DNA from: Geobacter sp. OR-1
Lineage (GTDB): Bacteria > Desulfobacterota > Desulfuromonadia > Geobacterales > DSM-12255
DNA: 64,000 nucleotides
Assembly: GCF_000813145.1 (NCBI RefSeq)
Contig: NZ_BAZF01000005.1
Coordinates: forward strand, 62,001 to 126,000
Direction of reading: 5' to 3'
Shown here: piece by piece, positions 60,915 through 64,000 of the stretch
How positions within the stretch are numbered: position 1 is the first letter of the stretch
Layout: every line of letters starts with the position of its first letter
The notes under the pieces: model-generated
The model's database searches: none
The model's input: only the letters and a program-made list of their open reading frames with translations
Told to the model about the DNA's origin: nothing
Program-made: the position numbers and the translations under genes

Positions 60915-60949
60915 AAAGAAAAGCCCTTGCCAATTGGGCGGCAAGGGCT
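60915..60949 (-). terminator. Rho-independent terminator
   Basis: On the minus strand AGCCCTTGCC (60949-60940) pairs with GGCAAGGGCT (60931-60922), followed by TTTCTTT. It ends the transcript of the small gene at 60976-61152 before gcvT. Confidence 0.8.
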
Positions 60950-60975
60950 GATGTTGTTAACCGTAAAGCGGTAGA

Positions 60976-61152
60976 TCAGCAGTCTTCGCGCCAGGAGCAC
61001 CCCTCCTGGCCGCAGATATCGGCCTTGCCGCTGTTGTAGCATTCCTCGTTCCCCTCGGCACGCTGGATTTCCCTGATCAGATCCCCCTTCTTCATCTTGC
61101 CGGGCTTGATACCCAACCCTTTGGCGACTTCCTTGATCTCATCCATTTTCAT
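60976..61152 (-). CDS. Small SAP/Rho-N-like protein (58 aa)
   Basis: A 58-residue protein starting MKMDEIKEVAKGLGIKPGKM, with an AAGGAGAT site 8 bases upstream. The first 30 residues form a SAP/Rho N-terminal-like helix-turn-helix (KKGDLIREIQRAEG), typical of nucleic-acid-binding helical motifs. The end carries three or four cysteines in the pattern CYNSGKADICGQEGCSWREDC. Similar short proteins are frequent in Geobacter and relatives. Function unknown; DNA or RNA binding coupled to metal or thiol chemistry is possible. Confidence 0.72.
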   Translation of the reverse strand: MKMDEIKEVAKGLGIKPGKMKKGDLIREIQRAEGNEECYNSGKADICGQEGCSWREDC

Positions 61153-61191
61153 TTTCTTGCATCTCCTTTTAAAGATGATTCATTTCTGTTT

Positions 61192-62802
61192 CTAACCACT
61201 TGATTTACCCGCTATTTTTCGCCAGCCGGTTTCGGCCAGCTCTACCAGGCCGTTCAATGTCCTTTCGTAAAACCTCCTGACCGGCATCCGGTTGACCAGG
61301 ATGGCGTCGCCGGATCTCTCCAGGCTGACACGGTCTCCCGGAGTCAGGGCGCTGATCTCGCTGTTGTGCTCGCCGTCGATGCCGAACAGGAAATTGTACC
61401 GGCCATCTTTATATCGGCAAGAGACTATCATGACTATCGCTTCCGGCCGGCCGGTCTTGTAATCGTAACGGGTGGTAGACGTGACAAAACTCCCGGCCAC
61501 CGGCCCGTCCAGGGACAGAAGCTCCTCTACGGTTACATCCTTCGGCTTGAGCCTGCCGAGCGACGGCAGCCCCCAGGAACGAAATGGTTGCGGCGCCCGG
61601 TTCCGGTAATGGTCGGCGCGTTCGAGCAGTATCACCACGTTGTTATTGATCGGCCCCCCGATCGAATGGGAAAGCCCGGCCTTGAAACCCTGCTCCAGGA
61701 TAAGACGATGGTTTTCCACCACCTGGATCATCCCGGTGGCTCCCAGTGGGTGGCCGCGCCCCTTGAGCCCACCGGTCAGGTTGGTCGGAAAGGCGCCGCG
61801 GTCGCCGGTCAAGGTGTCGTCCAGCAGCGAATCCAGCAGCCGATGGCGCGGAACAATACCGAGGTCAACCATGTTGATCGGCCCGAAGCCGTTGAACGGA
61901 TCGTGCATATTGACATGGAGCTTGCCGGTAAAATCCCTGATGTTCCTGATCCCGGCCATGCCGTACGCTTCTGCTGCCGCGCGCACCGTGGCCGGGAATG
62001 AGTGGAAATATTTCCGGTCGGCGATCGTCGGGATGTCGGTGGCGCTGCCGACCCCGGCAACAAGCACCGGATGGGGCCTTGAAGTCAGGATGACCGCCGC
62101 AACCCCGTCCGACATCGGACAAAAGTCGTGGTACCGAAGCGGCGACCAGTAACGGTAGTTCTTGCCGCTTTTTACCTGTTCGAAGTATTCGGCCACCGGC
62201 ATGGGGAAATTGAGATGCGCATCGGGGTTGCGCGACGCATAGCGGTGCGCCCGCTCGGTCAGCAGTGCGGAAAACGCGCTCCACTCTTCATAAGTCAAAC
62301 CGAGTCGCTCGATCAGCGCCCTGGCAACCAAAGCGCCGCAGGCCGGCATGGTCAGGCCGAATTCGGACTCGTCACGGTCGATAACGCCGGCCACGATCCT
62401 GGTGGCATCCAGGGTCCCCACGTCGCTCATCTTCTGGATGCCGAGCGCCAGCACATGGTCGCAGCTGCCGGACGCCACCATCAGATAGGCGTTTTCCAGG
62501 GCCGAGGCCCCGGAAGACGAGGCGGTGTCTATCAGCACCGACTTGCTTCCCGAGACCCCCAAAACCCCCGCGACCTTTGATGCGGTGTTGTCTACCCCGG
62601 AAAAGGCGCCGGGGTTCTGGCACCCGACCACCACCGCATCAATCTCCCTGCGGCGCACCGCACTCCGCTCGAAAACGGCGCCGGCCTGTTCGGCCAGTTC
62701 GAGAAACGACAGCTTGTCGCGCTCCTTGCCGTTGTAGCGACCGACGGGTGCGCTGTAAGACGCCGCCACATAGACTGTTCTGGGTTTGAAGCCATTATCC
62801 AT
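61192..62802 (-). CDS. Thiolase-fold protein with C-terminal OB-like domain; catalytic cysteines missing
   Basis: A 536-residue protein of the SCP2/acetyl-CoA acetyltransferase-like thiolase group. The glycine-rich GGLKGRGHPLGATGM near residue 340 is conserved. The nucleophilic cysteine position reads T-A-S95-S-S-G instead of CASG or CSSG. The second catalytic cysteine motif (CXGGG) reads HSIGGP near residue 380. The last 130 residues look like a DUF35-type OB fold (GPVAGSFVTSTTRYDYKTG, LTPGDRVSLERSGDAILVNR). ATG 62802 is used; 62880 would add a poorly coding extension. It is probably not a normal thiolase; it may be a structural partner or have altered chemistry. Confidence 0.78.
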   Translation of the reverse strand: MDNGFKPRTVYVAASYSAPVGRYNGKERDKLSFLELAEQAGAVFERSAVRRREIDAVVVGCQNPGAFSGVDNTASKVAGVLGVSGSKSVLIDTASSSGASALENAYLMVASGSCDHVLALGIQKMSDVGTLDATRIVAGVIDRDESEFGLTMPACGALVARALIERLGLTYEEWSAFSALLTERAHRYASRNPDAHLNFPMPVAEYFEQVKSGKNYRYWSPLRYHDFCPMSDGVAAVILTSRPHPVLVAGVGSATDIPTIADRKYFHSFPATVRAAAEAYGMAGIRNIRDFTGKLHVNMHDPFNGFGPINMVDLGIVPRHRLLDSLLDDTLTGDRGAFPTNLTGGLKGRGHPLGATGMIQVVENHRLILEQGFKAGLSHSIGGPINNNVVILLERADHYRNRAPQPFRSWGLPSLGRLKPKDVTVEELLSLDGPVAGSFVTSTTRYDYKTGRPEAIVMIVSCRYKDGRYNFLFGIDGEHNSEISALTPGDRVSLERSGDAILVNRMPVRRFYERTLNGLVELAETGWRKIAGKSSG

Positions 62803-62933
62803 TTCAATTCCGGACCTTGTTAGTCTTTTGATGTTAACAGATATTATTCTGATCGCAAGAGCAAGAAAACCGCTTGTCATGGCGTCACCCCTCTGTTATG
62901 AAGAGGTTACCTTTTGATTACAGGAGGATTCTC

Positions 62934-63287
62934 GTGGTCGAACGAATGAAAAACGTGGTGGTCTTTGTCAAGGATACGGCAGCGGCAAAGAAATTTTACA
63001 AAGAGCAGCTTCAGCTCCCGGTGGCCAATGAAACCGACTTCATGATCGAATTTTTCCCTGGCGCTACCAGCTCACTGGGTGTTGCCACCGCGCTGCACGA
63101 AGCGGCGTTCCCTCTGGTGGGCCGGCATACCGGAATCACCCTCCAGGTAAATGATCTGGACTCGTTCTGCAAGCGATTGATCGATGAGGGGGTCGCCTTT
63201 GCCGAACCGCTGGAGCAGACGCCGTGGGGAAAGATGGCGGTGGTGAAGGATCCGGACGGCAACCAGATCGCCCTTGTTGACAGGTGA
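62934..63287 (+). CDS. VOC (glyoxalase/bleomycin resistance) family protein
   Basis: A 117-residue single VOC module (MKNVVVFVKDTAAAKKFYKE, ... WGKMAVVKDPDGNQIALVDR). Metal-binding residues are only partly obvious: H in GRHTGITL and the acidic residue before the end. Start at GTG 62934, 6 bases after AGGAGG; the in-frame ATG upstream (62874) has no site. Substrate unknown; the family includes lyases, dioxygenases and binding proteins. Confidence 0.82.
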   Translation: MVERMKNVVVFVKDTAAAKKFYKEQLQLPVANETDFMIEFFPGATSSLGVATALHEAAFPLVGRHTGITLQVNDLDSFCKRLIDEGVAFAEPLEQTPWGKMAVVKDPDGNQIALVDR

Positions 63288-63296
63288 GAGCGCCGC

Positions 63297-63393
63297 TTTT
63301 CCGCAATATCTGCGTAAGTCTGCTCTCGTCCTCGTCGGAGTAGCGCTGCTACGCCTCCTCGAACTCGTTTGACAGCCTTGATCTTGCGAAAAA
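63297..63393. repeat. Candidate small palindromic (MITE/REP-like) element
   Basis: A 97-base intergenic block begins TTTTCCGCAA (63297-63306) and ends TTGCGAAAAA (63384-63393), which are inverted copies with one mismatch. Its centre holds a second inverted repeat, GTAGC-GCT-GCTAC, within a GGAG...CTCC context. No protein frame fits. It resembles a dispersed mobile hairpin element; only one copy is visible in this window. Confidence 0.4.
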
Positions 63394-63424
63394 TCGACAC
63401 TCTCTGACATTTGAGAGAGAAAAC

Positions 63425-63898
63425 ATGATGAAAGTTTTTGACCAGTCTACACTCGCCCGGCTCTCCGAAGAGGCGCGGGCAAACCCGCGAGGGAGGAAGA
63501 ACCTCAATCTCCACCCCAGCGACGACTTCTGCTGCCACCGGTTGTTCAACGCCATTGAGCCGGGCTCGTACATCCGTCCCCACCGGCATCTCGACCCGAA
63601 CAAGGATGAGACCTTCGTCATCGTCAGCGGTGCCCTTGGGGTCATTATTTTCAACGACGACGGCAGCATCGACAGCTCGACCGTGCTAACAGTCGGCGGC
63701 CCCGCAATTGCCGTGGACATCCCCCATGGCCGGTTTCACGGCGCTGTCAGCCTGGCGCCGGGAACGGCATTCTTCGAGGCCAAGGCCGGACCTTATCTGG
63801 CGCTGAAACCGGAAGAGCAGGCTGACTGGGCTCCCCTGGAATGTACCGGGGAGGCATTGGCCTACCTGGCATCACTCATAGCCCATCTTCTGGAGTAG
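63425..63898 (+). CDS. WbuC-family cupin-fold metalloprotein
   Basis: A 157-residue cupin. The metal-binding motif is YIRPHRHLDPNKDETFVIVSG near residues 48-68 (H53, H55, E62), and the second cupin motif has HGRFHGAVSL near residues 101-110. WbuC proteins are often found with O-antigen or extracellular polysaccharide genes. Here it follows the VOC gene. Reaction unknown. M2 at 63428 is an equally possible start. Confidence 0.85.
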   Translation: MMKVFDQSTLARLSEEARANPRGRKNLNLHPSDDFCCHRLFNAIEPGSYIRPHRHLDPNKDETFVIVSGALGVIIFNDDGSIDSSTVLTVGGPAIAVDIPHGRFHGAVSLAPGTAFFEAKAGPYLALKPEEQADWAPLECTGEALAYLASLIAHLLE

Positions 63899-63902
63899 CC
63901 GG

Positions 63903-64000
63903 GTGCGTTTAACTGCTTATATCATAGCCCTGTCCCTGCTCTGCGTCTCTCTTGCCTGGGCGGCCCCGCCAAAACCCCGGCCGCTGGCCGGGATCGGCGT
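63903..64000 (+). CDS. Secreted or membrane-anchored protein, N-terminus only
   Basis: A GTG-initiated frame that runs off the window. It encodes a signal peptide (YIIALSLLCVSLAWAA) then a proline-rich start (PPKPRPLAGIGV). A GGAG site lies 8 bases upstream and the gene begins 5 bases after the cupin stop, suggesting an operon. Function cannot be judged from 32 residues. Confidence 0.55.
   Translation, partial: MRLTAYIIALSLLCVSLAWAAPPKPRPLAGIG

Noticed and set aside
60856-60975. Glycine riboswitch upstream of gcvT
   Set aside because: The region holds only a terminator and a short leader; no tandem glycine aptamer sequence is visible.
1-64000. CRISPR arrays, tRNA, rRNA or intact transposases
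   Set aside because: No regularly spaced repeats, no tRNA cloverleaf sequence and no transposase domains were found by reading the intergenic regions and frames.

Overview
The window looks like chromosomal DNA of a metal-reducing Geobacteraceae bacterium (Desulfuromonadia: Geobacter, Geotalea or a close relative). The evidence is a nine-haem CbcL-type quinol cytochrome next to glmS-glmU, ResB/CcsA cytochrome c maturation genes, a GEMM-I riboswitch of the Geobacter type, and complete dissimilatory arsenate reduction genes. The species call is inference; no rRNA or tRNA gene was recognised.

Layout. (1) 1-4533: the 3' end of a TPR membrane glycosyltransferase-like gene, resB-ccsA, and a B12-dependent radical SAM gene. 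(2) 4608-13529: an arsenic island. On the minus strand is an arsenate respiration operon, arrA-arrB-arrD plus a polyferredoxin. Divergent from it on the plus strand is arsR-acr3-arsA-arsD. The arrA and acr3 promoters share the same architecture: a TATCCG-N6-CGGATA palindrome fills a 16-bp spacer between near-consensus -35 and -10 boxes. (3) 13597-16868: molybdenum cofactor genes (mobA, moeA, moaA, MOSC) that can supply the cofactor ArrA needs. (4) 16869-17053: the frameshifted 3' end of a permease, then a type I restriction-modification locus (hsdR-hsdS-DUF1016 nuclease-hsdM, 17109-23800). A thioredoxin/CcdA/TlpA redox cluster follows (23842-25746). The restriction locus seems to have landed inside a permease-thioredoxin cassette. 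(5) 25747-29993: a small leader-like unit with two hairpins, an FAD oxidase, several small hypothetical genes and a hydrolase remnant. (6) 29994-38981: a very large cyclic beta-1,2-glucan synthase. (7) 39265-41491: a response regulator under a GEMM-I riboswitch (probably cGAMP-type), and a DUF4143 ATPase.

(8) 41555-48401: glmS, glmU, a MXAN_5187-like gene, cbcL and a second response regulator. (9) 48592-60855: lipA, lplA-like and the glycine cleavage genes gcvT-gcvH-gcvPA-gcvPB, all on the minus strand. They are interrupted twice: by a TPR membrane gene between gcvPA and gcvPB, and by an opposite-strand, partly AT-rich envelope cassette (two lipoproteins of FlgO type, a small lipoprotein, a beta-barrel and a beta-propeller lipoprotein; 49868-53932) between lplA and lipA. 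(10) 60976-64000: a small SAP/Rho-N-like protein, a thiolase-fold protein lacking both catalytic cysteines, a VOC protein, a WbuC-type cupin and a partial secreted protein.

How the parts fit: ArrA/ArrB reduce arsenate at the cell surface or periplasm, ArrD matures ArrA, and the adjacent Moco genes can supply its cofactor. The product arsenite is exported by ACR3/ArsA/ArsD under ArsR control. Quinol cytochrome CbcL and the haem-maturation genes belong to extracellular respiration. Lipoate genes serve GcvH. I see no CRISPR array and no intact transposase.
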